A stretch of DNA of 14,549 nucleotides, from the NCBI GenBank assembly GCA_017390595.1, contig JAFPBC010000128.1:1-14549 (forward strand), in the 5' to 3' direction. Shown here piece by piece: positions 6,711-13,962 of this stretch. Position 1 is the stretch's first letter, and every line of letters begins with the position of its first letter. The DNA comes from Selenomonadales bacterium. Lineage in GTDB: Bacteria; Bacillota; Negativicutes; RGIG982. The notes below the pieces were generated by a model. The model was not told the DNA's origin. It saw only the letters and a list, made by a program, of their open reading frames with translations, and ran no database searches. The translations under genes were made by a program, and so were the position numbers.

Positions 6711-7649
6711 ATGGATATTGCAAAAGAATTATTGGCAGGTTCGCGTTTGGCATTGTCTCGTGCGATCACAGCAGTAGAAAATGAATATGATGAAGCTGTC
6801 GATATCATGAAAAAATTATATCCGCACACAGGGAACGCATACGTAATTGGTATTACTGGACCGCCTGGTGCCGGAAAAAGTACATTAACCGATAAGATTG
6901 TAAAAGAATACCGTCGTTTGGGTAAAACGGTCGGTGTTATCGCGATCGACCCGACAAGTCCATTCTCCGGTGGTGCTATCTTGGGCGACCGTATTCGTAT
7001 GAATGAATTGACTCTCGATGAAGGCGTATTTATCCGCAGTATGGGAACGAGAGGAAGCCTCGGCGGACTCTCTCATAAAACAGCTGATGCTGTAAAAATT
7101 ATGGATGCGGCAGGAAAAGACGTTATTATTGTCGAAACCGTTGGTGTTGGCCAATCGGAAGTCGATATCGTCAAAGCAGCTGATACAACACTTGTGGTTG
7201 TAGTACCGGGCTTGGGTGATGACATCCAGGCTATCAAAGCCGGCATTCTTGAAATTGCCGACATCTTTACGATCAACAAAGCGGACCGTGATGGCGCGGA
7301 CAAGCTCAATGTTGAACTTGAAATGATGCTGGATCTCTATCAAGATAAACTTGAATGGCGTCCACCAATTAAACGTACCGTTGCACATCGCAATGAAGGT
7401 ATTGCGGAATTGGTACAAACTTTAGAAGAATACTACGGTTATCTTAAAGAAACCGATAAATTAACCGAACGTCGCACGGAACGTGTTAAAGCAGAAGTTC
7501 TCGCAATGCTTGAAGAGAACATCGGTCGCTATGTAACACGTACTATGCAAAGTGATGGTGAATTTGAGCAGATGGTACAGCAGATCCAAAAACGAGAAGC
7601 GGATCCGTATACTCTCGTTGCAGACCTGTTGAAACGTTTGCTTAAATGA
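6711..7649 (+). CDS. meaB: MeaB/ArgK-type GTPase, methylmalonyl-CoA mutase chaperone
   Basis: A G3E-family P-loop GTPase that protects methylmalonyl-CoA mutase, gates loading of adenosylcobalamin and helps remove damaged cofactor. From ATG 6711 it is 312 aa. The P-loop is GITGPPGAGKST (47-58). A switch segment DPTSPFSGGAILGDRIRM lies near 80-97, the G3-region sequence ETVGVGQSE near 142-150, and the guanine-specificity motif NKAD at 189-192. The C-terminal helical part resembles the dimerisation arm. ATG 6711 has AAGGTGG at 6696-6702 with 8-nt spacing; in-frame GTG 6699 lies inside that site. Codon bias is visibly weaker than in the mutase genes, consistent with a chaperone needed in smaller amounts. 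Confidence in family and role is high because it adjoins both mutase subunits. Confidence 0.95.
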   Translation: MDIAKELLAGSRLALSRAITAVENEYDEAVDIMKKLYPHTGNAYVIGITGPPGAGKSTLTDKIVKEYRRLGKTVGVIAIDPTSPFSGGAILGDRIRMNELTLDEGVFIRSMGTRGSLGGLSHKTADAVKIMDAAGKDVIIVETVGVGQSEVDIVKAADTTLVVVVPGLGDDIQAIKAGILEIADIFTINKADRDGADKLNVELEMMLDLYQDKLEWRPPIKRTVAHRNEGIAELVQTLEEYYGYLKETDKLTERRTERVKAEVLAMLEENIGRYVTRTMQSDGEFEQMVQQIQKREADPYTLVADLLKRLLK

Positions 7650-7687
7650 TAAATTAAAGCTTCAAATCTAATAAGGAGGGAATTACA

Positions 7688-8095
7688 ATGTTCAAAGTTA
7701 ACAAAGTAGACCATGTCGGCATTGCTGTTAAAGACTTGGAACAAGCCAAAAAATTCTACACGGAAATGCTTGGCATCCCGGCTATGGGCGAAGAAGTGGT
7801 TGCAGAACAGAAAGTTAAAGTTTGCTTCATTCCTTGCGGTGACAGCGAAATCGAACTTTTGGAATCCACTGAACCGGATGGTCCTATCGCTAAATTCATC
7901 GAGAAGAAAGGCGAAGGCATCCAGCACGTTGCTCTCAATGTAGACAACATTGAAAACGCTTTGGCTGATTTGAAAGAAAAAGGCGTACGTTTAATCGATG
8001 AAAAACCGCGTTATGGTGCAGGCGGAGCTAGCATTGCTTTTGTTCATCCTAAATCTACTGGCGGCATTTTGTTGGAATTATCCGAACGTAAGTAA
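7688..8095 (+). CDS. mce: Methylmalonyl-CoA epimerase
   Basis: Converts (R)- to (S)-methylmalonyl-CoA, joining the mutase to the decarboxylase. The 135-aa protein is the usual length and has two VOC/glyoxalase-fold repeats: VDHVGIAVKDLEQAKKFYTE at 8-27 and IQHVALNVDNIENALADL near 78-95. Likely divalent-metal ligands are His9, His80 and Glu130 (in ILLELSE), with a fourth in the IELLES strand near 55-60. ATG 7688 follows AAGGAGGG at 7673-7680. The gaps to meaB (38 bp) and mmdA (37 bp) are short. A generic glyoxalase is the alternative, but length and context make the epimerase nearly certain. Confidence 0.95.
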   Translation: MFKVNKVDHVGIAVKDLEQAKKFYTEMLGIPAMGEEVVAEQKVKVCFIPCGDSEIELLESTEPDGPIAKFIEKKGEGIQHVALNVDNIENALADLKEKGVRLIDEKPRYGAGGASIAFVHPKSTGGILLELSERK

Positions 8096-8132
8096 AATTT
8101 AGGTATAAAAGCAATCTGGTAGGAGGTAAAAC

Positions 8133-9662
8133 ATGGCTACTGTCCTGGAAAAAATTGAAGATTTAAAAGCCAGACAAGAGAAAATCAAACTTGGCGGCGG
8201 TGAAAAACGCATTGCTAAACAGCATGGTCAGGGTAAATACACTGCTCGCGAACGTATTGAAAGACTCTTCGACGAAGGCACATTTGTTGAACTTGACCAA
8301 TTTGTTACGCATCGTTGCGTAAACTTTGGTATGGAAACGAAAGAACTTCCGGGTGAAGGCGTAGTAACGGGTTACGGTACGATCGACGGCCGTCTCGTAT
8401 ATGCATTCGCACAGGACTTCACTGTTGAAGGTGGTTCTCTCGGTGAAATGCACGCTGCTAAAATCTGCAAAGTATTAGACCTTTCTTTGAAAATGGGTGC
8501 TCCGATTATCGGTATCAACGATTCGGGCGGCGCTCGTATTCAGGAAGCAGTTGACGCTTTGGCTGGTTACGGCAAAATTTTCTACAAAAACACACTCGCT
8601 TCCGGTGTTGTTCCGCAGATCTCTGTTATCATGGGACCTTGCGCCGGCGGTGCAGTTTATTCCCCGGCTTTGACTGACTTTATCTATATGGTCAAAAACA
8701 CGAGCCAGATGTTCATCACTGGTCCGGCTGTTATCAAATCCGTTACGGCAGAAGAAGTTACGGCAGAAGAATTGGGCGGCGCAATGACGCACAATGCTAC
8801 TTCCGGTGTAGCTCACTTCGCGGCTGAAAACGAAGATGACTGTATCGAACAGATCCGTTATCTCCTCAGCTTCTTGCCGAGCAACAACCTCGAAGAAGTT
8901 CCGGTTGTTGAAACGGGCGATGACCCGAACCGTATGGAAGAAGCCCTGAATGAAATCATTCCGGACAACTCCAACATGCCGTATGACATGAAAGAAGTTA
9001 TCGGTCTTACGGTCGACAACGGCGAATTCTATGAAGTTCAGCCGCACTATGCACGCAATATCATCACTTGCTTCGCACGTTTCGACGGCAAAGCAGTTGG
9101 TATCATTGCAAATCAGCCGAACGTTATGGCAGGTTGCCTTGACATCAATGCATCTGACAAATCGTCGCGCTTCATCCGTTTCTGTGACGCGTTCAATATT
9201 CCTATCGTAAACTTCGTAGACGTACCGGGCTTCTTGCCGGGTTGCGACCAAGAATACGGTGGTATCATCCGTCATGGTGCGAAAATGCTCTATGCATACT
9301 CGGAAGCAACTGTTCCGAAAATCACTGTCATTACGCGTAAAGCGTACGGCGGTTCTTACTTGGCAATGTGCTCGCAAGACCTTGGTGCAGATCAGGTTAT
9401 GGCTTGGCCGACATCTGAAATCGCAGTTATGGGTCCTGCAGGTGCTGCAAACATTATTTTCCGTAAAGATCCGGATGTTGCGGAAAAAACGGCAAAATAT
9501 ATCGAAGAGTTTGCAACTCCGTACAAAGCTGCAGAACGCGGATTTGTTGACATTGTAATCGAACCGAAAGAAACGAGACCGCGCATTATCACCGCCTTGA
9601 ACATGCTGGCTAGCAAACGTGATGCTCGCCCGGCGAAAAAACACGGTAACATTCCGTTATAA
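8133..9662 (+). CDS. mmdA: Methylmalonyl-CoA decarboxylase alpha subunit (carboxyltransferase)
   Basis: Transfers the carboxyl group of (S)-methylmalonyl-CoA to biotin on MmdC, releasing propionyl-CoA. The 509-aa protein has the two crotonase-like halves of acyl-CoA carboxyltransferases. The N-terminal half shows the acyl-CoA-binding DFTVEGGSLGEMHAAKI near 95-111, the oxyanion-type NDSGGARIQEAVDAL near 129-143 and GPCAGGAVYSPA near 168-179. The C-terminal half contains VDVPGFLPGCDQEYGGIIRHGAK and the later AYGGSYLAM segment. The ribosome site AGGAGG (8121-8126) precedes ATG 8133. Equivalents are Veillonella MmdA, the 12S subunit of transcarboxylase and the propionyl-CoA carboxylase beta chain. 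The epsilon-like and biotin-carrier genes after it favour a decarboxylase, but no MmdB gene is present here. Confidence 0.94.
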   Translation: MATVLEKIEDLKARQEKIKLGGGEKRIAKQHGQGKYTARERIERLFDEGTFVELDQFVTHRCVNFGMETKELPGEGVVTGYGTIDGRLVYAFAQDFTVEGGSLGEMHAAKICKVLDLSLKMGAPIIGINDSGGARIQEAVDALAGYGKIFYKNTLASGVVPQISVIMGPCAGGAVYSPALTDFIYMVKNTSQMFITGPAVIKSVTAEEVTAEELGGAMTHNATSGVAHFAAENEDDCIEQIRYLLSFLPSNNLEEVPVVETGDDPNRMEEALNEIIPDNSNMPYDMKEVIGLTVDNGEFYEVQPHYARNIITCFARFDGKAVGIIANQPNVMAGCLDINASDKSSRFIRFCDAFNIPIVNFVDVPGFLPGCDQEYGGIIRHGAKMLYAYSEATVPKITVITRKAYGGSYLAMCSQDLGADQVMAWPTSEIAVMGPAGAANIIFRKDPDVAEKTAKYIEEFATPYKAAERGFVDIVIEPKETRPRIITALNMLASKRDARPAKKHGNIPL

Positions 9663-9680
9663 TTAAGGAAAGGTGAGATA

Positions 9681-9839
9681 ATGATGAAAATTGATGCAAA
9701 GAACGTGAGTCCTGAAGTCGTTGCAGTTATTACGGCTGCTATTCAGTCGATGATGGGTTCCAACGTTGTTGCTCTCAAAATTAAACCGAGCACGGTTTGG
9801 GCACAGGTTGGTCGTCAGAGATTGATGAACTTCCATTAA
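9681..9839 (+). CDS. mmdE: Small MmdE-like (epsilon) subunit of methylmalonyl-CoA decarboxylase
   Basis: A 52-aa ORF 18 bp after mmdA, with AAGGAAAGGTGAG at 9665-9677 upstream. It reads MMKIDAKNVSPEVVAVITAA, then a short linker, then ALKIKPSTVWAQVGRQRLMN. The SPEVVAVI-type helix and the final W-x-x-x-GR-x-x-x-M pattern resemble the C-terminal extension of OadG/MmdD subunits and the 55-aa epsilon subunit MmdE of Veillonella parvula. There MmdE is homologous to the MmdD C-terminus and stabilises the complex. It has no membrane segment, and no MmdD gene lies beside it. It probably binds MmdA and links it to the membrane unit or to MmdC, which is inference. ATG 9684 is an alternative start. Confidence 0.75.
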   Translation: MMKIDAKNVSPEVVAVITAAIQSMMGSNVVALKIKPSTVWAQVGRQRLMNFH

Positions 9840-9916
9840 TCATTAATTCGTGTTGGATCATAAAAATAAAGATAAATGTTTAAAAACATTTGCAAAGTTA
9901 TGGAGGAATAATTAAC

Positions 9917-10312
9917 ATGAAAAAGTTCAACATTAAAGTAAACGGTACAGCTTTTGAAGTTGAAGTAGAAGAAGTAAAAGTAGCAGCTAAAGCAGCAGCT
10001 CCGGCAGCTCCGAAAGCAGCTCCGGCAGCAGCTCCGGCAGCTCCGAAAGCAGCTCCGGCTCCGGCAGCAGCTCCGGCTCCGGCAGTAGTAGGCGCTGGCG
10101 AAACGGGCGTTAAAGCTCCGATGCCGGGCAAAATCGTTAAAGTTGTTGCAGCAGCAGGCGCAGCAGTTAAAAAAGGCGAAGTAGTTGTAATCCTCGAAGC
10201 TATGAAAATGCAGAACGAAATCGTTGCACCGGTTGACGGTACGGTTAAATCCATCAACGTTGCTGCTGGTCAGAGCGTTAAACCGGGCGAAGTTATGGCA
10301 GTTATCGGCTAA
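9917..10312 (+). CDS. mmdC: Biotin carboxyl carrier subunit of methylmalonyl-CoA decarboxylase
   Basis: Carries the carboxyl group on biotin between MmdA and the decarboxylating membrane subunit. The 131-aa protein has a short N-terminal strand region (MKKFNIKVNGTAFEVEVEEV), a flexible Ala-Pro-Lys linker at about 22-57, and a C-terminal biotinyl domain at about 65-131. The biotinylation motif is LEAMKMQNE, with Lys97 as the expected modified residue. ATG 9917 has an ideal GGAGG at 9902-9906; the longer in-frame TTG start at 9890 would place this site inside the gene. The linker is partly encoded by a perfect 33-bp tandem duplication. The 77-bp gap before it contains an 8-bp A/T-rich hairpin (9874-9891). 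The same domain could serve a soluble transcarboxylase (1.3S-like). Confidence 0.94.
   Translation: MKKFNIKVNGTAFEVEVEEVKVAAKAAAPAAPKAAPAAAPAAPKAAPAPAAAPAPAVVGAGETGVKAPMPGKIVKVVAAAGAAVKKGEVVVILEAMKMQNEIVAPVDGTVKSINVAAGQSVKPGEVMAVIG
9992..10057 (+). repeat. Perfect 33-bp tandem duplication in the mmdC linker
   Basis: Bases 9992-10024 are repeated exactly at 10025-10057. Each unit encodes 11 residues of the Ala-Pro-Lys linker. Degenerate GCTCCGGCAGCA-type pieces continue to about 10085. In-frame expansion and contraction would change linker length without breaking the gene. Confidence 0.9.
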
Positions 10313-10323
10313 TAATTTTGCAC

Positions 10324-10374
10324 CGTATGGAAGTATTGCTTCGTAAGAAGCAGTACCTTCTGTAATTACATACG
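10324..10374 (+). other. Structured element in the 3' untranslated region of mmdC
   Basis: An outer stem CGTATG (10324-10329) with CATACG (10369-10374) encloses an inner 10-bp hairpin, GTATTGCTTC (10333-10342) with GAAGCAGTAC (10347-10356). The inner loop is a GTAA tetraloop and one pair is T-G. It lies between the mmdC stop and the terminator and has no T-run, so it is not itself a terminator. A role in mRNA 3'-end stability is possible. Confidence 0.5.
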
Positions 10375-10383
10375 AGGCATTTG

Positions 10384-10425
10384 GGAGGAGTCAGTCAAAA
10401 CTGACTTCTCCTTTTATTATTTTAT
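10384..10425 (+). terminator. Rho-independent terminator of the propionate cluster
   Basis: GGAGGAGTCAGT (10384-10395) pairs with ACTGACTTCTCC (10400-10411), 12 bp with one G-T, around the loop CAAA. TTTTATTATTTT follows. It closes the operon about 70 bp after the mmdC stop. Confidence 0.92.
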
Positions 10426-10889
10426 GATACTATTTTTATCTAAAATAATAAATATAACTTAGCTTACTCTTTGCCTATGTCAAAAGAAGAATGGTTGTTC
10501 ATTTAGTAGGATGCCTAAGACGGTCTCTGCAATGTAGGAAAGATGATGGAGAAGAGGTCTCTCAAATGGTCTCACTATTTGAAAACTACAATGTGAAACG
10601 GTTGGGAAGAATAATCTCCATTTGGCAGTACATACTAAAACCAAGAATACAATATGATATTTACTCATGGAAGCTATTGAGAGGTGCAATAACTTCTATG
10701 TAACAAATGACGATAGTGTACATTCATTATTTGTTCGGGTAAAAATAATGGATCGAATAACATCTGACGTGATTTTGGGCAGATAGTATTTATTATGTGC
10801 ATTCACGAAGGTCTTTTAGTGAAATGAGACCAAGGTCGTCAGCATAATGAGAGATCATTTCGCTTAACATGACGTAAACAAAGAGTAGA
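10426..10889. other. Gene-poor intergenic stretch between mmdC and the antiporters
   Basis: This AT-rich spacer has no coding region I can support. An ORF at 10491-10703 (70 aa, + strand) and one at 10480-10689 (69 aa, - strand) have weak or no ribosome sites, no recognisable domain and unbiased codons. GGTCTC occurs three times within about 60 bp near 10515-10575. AGTGAAATGA (10818-10827) can pair with TCATTTCGCT (10855-10864), and GACCAAGGTC (10828-10837) lies just inside. It may be decayed sequence, a 5' leader, or an unrecognised small RNA. Confidence 0.45.
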
Positions 10890-10895
10890 TATAAT
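10864..10895 (+). promoter_or_regulatory. Possible promoter of the antiporter pair
   Basis: A perfect TATAAT lies at 10890-10895, 46 bp before the first antiporter start. The best -35 candidates are poorly placed: TTAACA 10864-10869 has 20-bp spacing, and ATGACG 10869-10874 has 15. The location fits a promoter, because the preceding operon is closed by a terminator. Confidence 0.45.
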
Positions 10896-10941
10896 AAAAT
10901 AAGCAAAAACAAAATCTAAACAAACAGTTAGGGGGAAGGCA

Positions 10942-12228
10942 ATGATAGATAACGCTGTACTGGCAGGTGTAATATTCATACTGATGTATGCATTCATTGT
11001 TTCGGAAAAAATTCATCGTACAATTATCGCCATGATTGGCGCGATCTTAATGATTTTCTTAGGAGTAATCGAGCAAGATGTAGCGATACATCATATTGAC
11101 TTTAACACACTCGGACTATTGATTGGTATGATGATCATTGTGGGGATCACAGGACAAACGGGGCTCTTTAATTATGTTGCCATTTGGGCGGCAAAAAAAG
11201 CAGAAGCATCTCCGATGAAAATATTGATCTACTTATCATTATTGACCGCAGTATTTTCCGCATTTCTGGACAATGTAACGACCGTATTATTGATGGTACC
11301 GGTAACGCTCAGTATTACAGAAAAGCTAAAAATCGATCCGATTCCATTTCTTATTACGCAGATTATTGCATCGAACGTAGGGGGTACAGCAACGCTCATT
11401 GGCGACCCACCGAACATCATGATCGGCAGTGCTGTAAAAGAACTTACCTTTATTGCATTTATCGATAACTTGGCATTTATCTCATTTGTTAACTTGATCA
11501 TTGCGATCGCTATTCTTACATTCTTGTATAAAAAAGGATTCAAGACGCAAGATAGTCTCAAACGTGAATTGATGAAGATGGATGAAAAAGCAGAGCTTAA
11601 GGACATCACTTTGCTGAAAAAATGTTTGGCAGTATTGACGCTCACGATTCTCGGATTCTTTGGGCATCAGGCACTTCATTTAGAATCGTCTGCCGTAGCA
11701 CTTGCAGGTGGATTTTTACTTCTGCTGATCGCATCGCGCGACCATACATTTACGGAAAAAATGCTTGATAAAGTAGAATGGGCAACCATCTTCTTCTTTG
11801 TCGGTCTCTTCATTGCTGTTGGTGGTCTCATTGAAACAGGAATCATCAGCCGTATTGCGGAAATCGCGCTCGAAGTAACAGGCGGTGACCTCACATATAC
11901 ATCGCTTCTCATTCTGTGGCTCAGTGCCATCGTATCGGCATTCCTTGACAACATTCCGTTTGTAGCAACGATGATACCGATGATCCAGGATATGGGTGTG
12001 GCAGGTATCGCTGATCTCGAACCGCTCTGGTGGAGCCTTGCGCTCGGGGCTTGTCTCGGTGGTAACGGTACGATCGTCGGTGCCAGTGCGAACCTTATCG
12101 TCGCAGGTCTAGCGGCAGAACGTGGTCACAGGATCACATTTGTCGGCTATATGAAAGTCGGTTTTCCGATTATGATATTGACAATTATCATTTCTACGGG
12201 GTATATTTATTTAAGATATTTAATGTAG
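10942..12228 (+). CDS. ArsB/NhaD-family ion transporter, probable Na+/H+ antiporter (copy 1)
   Basis: An integral membrane protein of 428 aa with about 10-12 hydrophobic segments, of the ArsB/NhaD (IT superfamily, CitMHS-like) type. It shows the duplicated half-repeat signatures: SAFLDNVTTVLLMVP near 106-120 with GGTATLIGDPPNIMIG at 147-162 in the first half, and SAFLDNIPFVATMIPM with GGNGTIVGASANLIVAG in the second. The conserved Asp-Asn pairs and the GDPPN and GASAN hairpins are the expected ion-binding elements. ATG 10942 follows AGGGGGAAGG at 10930-10939. Na+/H+ exchange fits a cell using a Na+ decarboxylase pump, but arsenite or organic-anion transport cannot be excluded. Its codons are more AT-rich than those of the neighbouring enzymes and of copy 2. 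Confidence 0.85.
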   Translation: MIDNAVLAGVIFILMYAFIVSEKIHRTIIAMIGAILMIFLGVIEQDVAIHHIDFNTLGLLIGMMIIVGITGQTGLFNYVAIWAAKKAEASPMKILIYLSLLTAVFSAFLDNVTTVLLMVPVTLSITEKLKIDPIPFLITQIIASNVGGTATLIGDPPNIMIGSAVKELTFIAFIDNLAFISFVNLIIAIAILTFLYKKGFKTQDSLKRELMKMDEKAELKDITLLKKCLAVLTLTILGFFGHQALHLESSAVALAGGFLLLLIASRDHTFTEKMLDKVEWATIFFFVGLFIAVGGLIETGIISRIAEIALEVTGGDLTYTSLLILWLSAIVSAFLDNIPFVATMIPMIQDMGVAGIADLEPLWWSLALGACLGGNGTIVGASANLIVAGLAAERGHRITFVGYMKVGFPIMILTIIISTGYIYLRYLM

Positions 12229-12250
12229 AAATGGAAGTGAATAAAAAGAA

Positions 12251-13534
12251 ATGGAAAACAATGCACTCTTAGCCATAGCAGTATTCTTGGCAACGTATGT
12301 ATTTATTATTTCCGAAAAAATTCATCGAACAGTCATCGCTTTAGTCGGTGGTATGACAGTCGTTGTTCTTGGCGTTATCTCGCAGGAAACGGCGATCCAT
12401 CATATTGACTTCAACACGCTTGGTCTCTTGGTCGGTATGATGATCATTGTCGGTGTCACGGCAGAAACAGGACTCTTCAATTATCTTGCTATCAAAGCCG
12501 CAAAAAAAGTTGAGGGCAGACCTGCTCAAGTCATGCTCGTTATGAGTATCTTGACGGCCGTTTGCTCGGCACTTCTTGATAACGTAACGACGGTACTTCT
12601 TACCGTACCTGTCACGCTCAGTATCGCGCAGAAGCTCAAAGTACCTGCTACACCGTTCTTGGTATCGCAGATCTTGGCTTCGAACATCGGTGGTACGGCA
12701 ACGCTTATCGGTGACCCGCCGAACATCATGATCGGTAGCTCTACAGATCTCGGATTCGGCGACTTTGTAATCAACTTGGCACCTATCGCGATCGTGATCT
12801 TGATCGTAACGGTCATCTTGCTTGAGCTCATCTACAAGAAAAAACTTGTTACAACGGATGAACTTCGTGCTCATATCATGACGCTTGACGAGAACAAAGA
12901 ACTCAAAGACATGGCTCTTCTCAAAAAATCGCTTGTTATGCTTACTGTCACAATCGTATTGTTTGGTCTGCATCAGATCCTTCATCTGGATTCTGCAACG
13001 GTTGCGATGTTCTGTGCAAGCGTACTCTTGTTGATCGCGTATCCTTCGCACGAAAAACAACTGGAAGCTGTGTTCAAAAAAGTAGAATGGGTCGCTATCT
13101 TCTTCTTTGTCGGTCTGTTCGTACTTGTCGGTTCTCTCGTTGAAACGGGTGTCATCTCGATGATCGCACAACAGGCGATGGAAGTAACAAAAGGCGATAC
13201 TGCAAGTACTGCTATCTTGATCCTTTGGCTCAGTGCTATCGCATCGGCATTCGTTGACAACATCCCGTTCGTTGCAACGATGATCCCGATGATCCATGAA
13301 ATGGGTCGCATGGGTATGGAGAACCTTACGGCACTTTGGTGGAGCCTTGCGCTCGGTGCGTGCCTCGGCGGTAACGGTACACTTATTGGTGCCAGTGCAA
13401 ACGTCGTTGTTGCAGGTATTGCCGCAGCAGCAGGTCAGCCGATCTCGTTCGTACGTTTCTTCAAGATCGCGTTCCCGCTGATGATCCTCTCTATCATCAT
13501 CAGTCATGTATATGTTTACTTCAGATACTTGTAA
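12251..13534 (+). CDS. ArsB/NhaD-family ion transporter, probable Na+/H+ antiporter (copy 2)
   Basis: A 427-aa tandem paralogue of the preceding gene, 22 bp downstream and probably in the same transcript. The two proteins align without gaps at the N-terminus; a hand count gives 107 identities in the first 160 residues. It has the same paired signatures (SALLDNVTTVLLTVP, GGTATLIGDPPNIMIG, SAFVDNIPFVATMIPM, GGNGTLIGASANVVVAG). The ribosome site is weak: GGAAGTG at 12232-12238 is about 12 nt before ATG 12251, so translational coupling is possible. Codon use is more biased than in copy 1, which suggests the better expressed copy. A terminator follows. Substrate is inferred, as for copy 1; the copies may differ in ion preference or pH range. 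Confidence 0.85.
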   Translation: MENNALLAIAVFLATYVFIISEKIHRTVIALVGGMTVVVLGVISQETAIHHIDFNTLGLLVGMMIIVGVTAETGLFNYLAIKAAKKVEGRPAQVMLVMSILTAVCSALLDNVTTVLLTVPVTLSIAQKLKVPATPFLVSQILASNIGGTATLIGDPPNIMIGSSTDLGFGDFVINLAPIAIVILIVTVILLELIYKKKLVTTDELRAHIMTLDENKELKDMALLKKSLVMLTVTIVLFGLHQILHLDSATVAMFCASVLLLIAYPSHEKQLEAVFKKVEWVAIFFFVGLFVLVGSLVETGVISMIAQQAMEVTKGDTASTAILILWLSAIASAFVDNIPFVATMIPMIHEMGRMGMENLTALWWSLALGACLGGNGTLIGASANVVVAGIAAAAGQPISFVRFFKIAFPLMILSIIISHVYVYFRYL

Positions 13535-13552
13535 TACATAGTAAGTAATATG

Positions 13553-13592
13553 CGAGCAAGTTGACCGAATGGTCGACTTGCTCGTTTTCTCT
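13553..13592 (+). terminator. Rho-independent terminator after the antiporter pair
   Basis: Stem 13553-13566 with 13571-13584 has 14 pairs, one of them T-G, and a GAAT loop. TTTTCTCTT follows. It begins 18 bp after the stop of the second antiporter. Confidence 0.92.
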
Positions 13593-13677
13593 TATCGGGA
13601 AGAAGAGACACAACGCAGGATTTTACGCGTGCAGGGAGAATATGTATAAGGCAAACGAAATTATAGGAGGAACCCTT

Positions 13678-13947
13678 TTGAAAAGCAACAAAGACGCAAT
13701 TATTTTTTTGTTATTTATCATCATCGGTGCGATCGTCGGAACAGGTGTGGGTGAATTTTTGACCACCATCCCGAGCATCTCCGAGATAGCATCTTTTTTG
13801 GTTAAAAAATATCTGATATTGTCGGTACCGCCTGTAACGGTCAACCTGATCGTAGCGACATTCGTTATCGGATTTTCGCTTCAGCCCAGCATCATGACGA
13901 TGCTAGGCGTCTTATTCGGCATCTTTTTACACAGACGGTTTTATTAA
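13678..13947 (+). CDS. Small membrane protein, DUF4321-like
   Basis: An 89-aa hydrophobic protein of unknown function. Likely membrane segments are at about 7-25 (AIIFLLFIIIGAIVGTGVGE), 53-68 and 72-84, ending in a basic HRRFY tail. Length, the GAIVGTGVGE segment and its position directly before maf match DUF4321 proteins of Firmicutes. The start is TTG 13678, with a perfect AGGAGG at 13665-13670 and 7-nt spacing. Upstream in-frame codons reach back into the terminator and are not credible as coding. The gap to maf is 15 bp, so the two are co-transcribed. Function is unknown; a link to envelope or division genes often found near maf is inference. Confidence 0.8.
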   Translation: MKSNKDAIIFLLFIIIGAIVGTGVGEFLTTIPSISEIASFLVKKYLILSVPPVTVNLIVATFVIGFSLQPSIMTMLGVLFGIFLHRRFY

Positions 13948-13962
13948 AAGGAGACGAGAACA

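Noticed and set aside
9874..9891. Hairpin AAATGTTT/AAACATTT between the MmdE-like gene and mmdC as a terminator
   Set aside because: The stem is all A/T except one G-C pair and there is no T-run. mmdC must be co-expressed with mmdA, so termination here is unlikely.
10480..10689. Minus-strand ORF with SKYHIVF, recalling the KYHIVF motif of IS200/IS605 TnpA
   Set aside because: The similarity is six residues. The following residues do not continue the TnpA pattern, no HUH motif is seen and no plausible ribosome site is present. Chance is more likely.
10491..10703. 70-aa plus-strand ORF downstream of the propionate cluster
   Set aside because: The ribosome site is weak, there is no domain and no codon bias like the neighbours, and it lies just after a terminator without a clear promoter.
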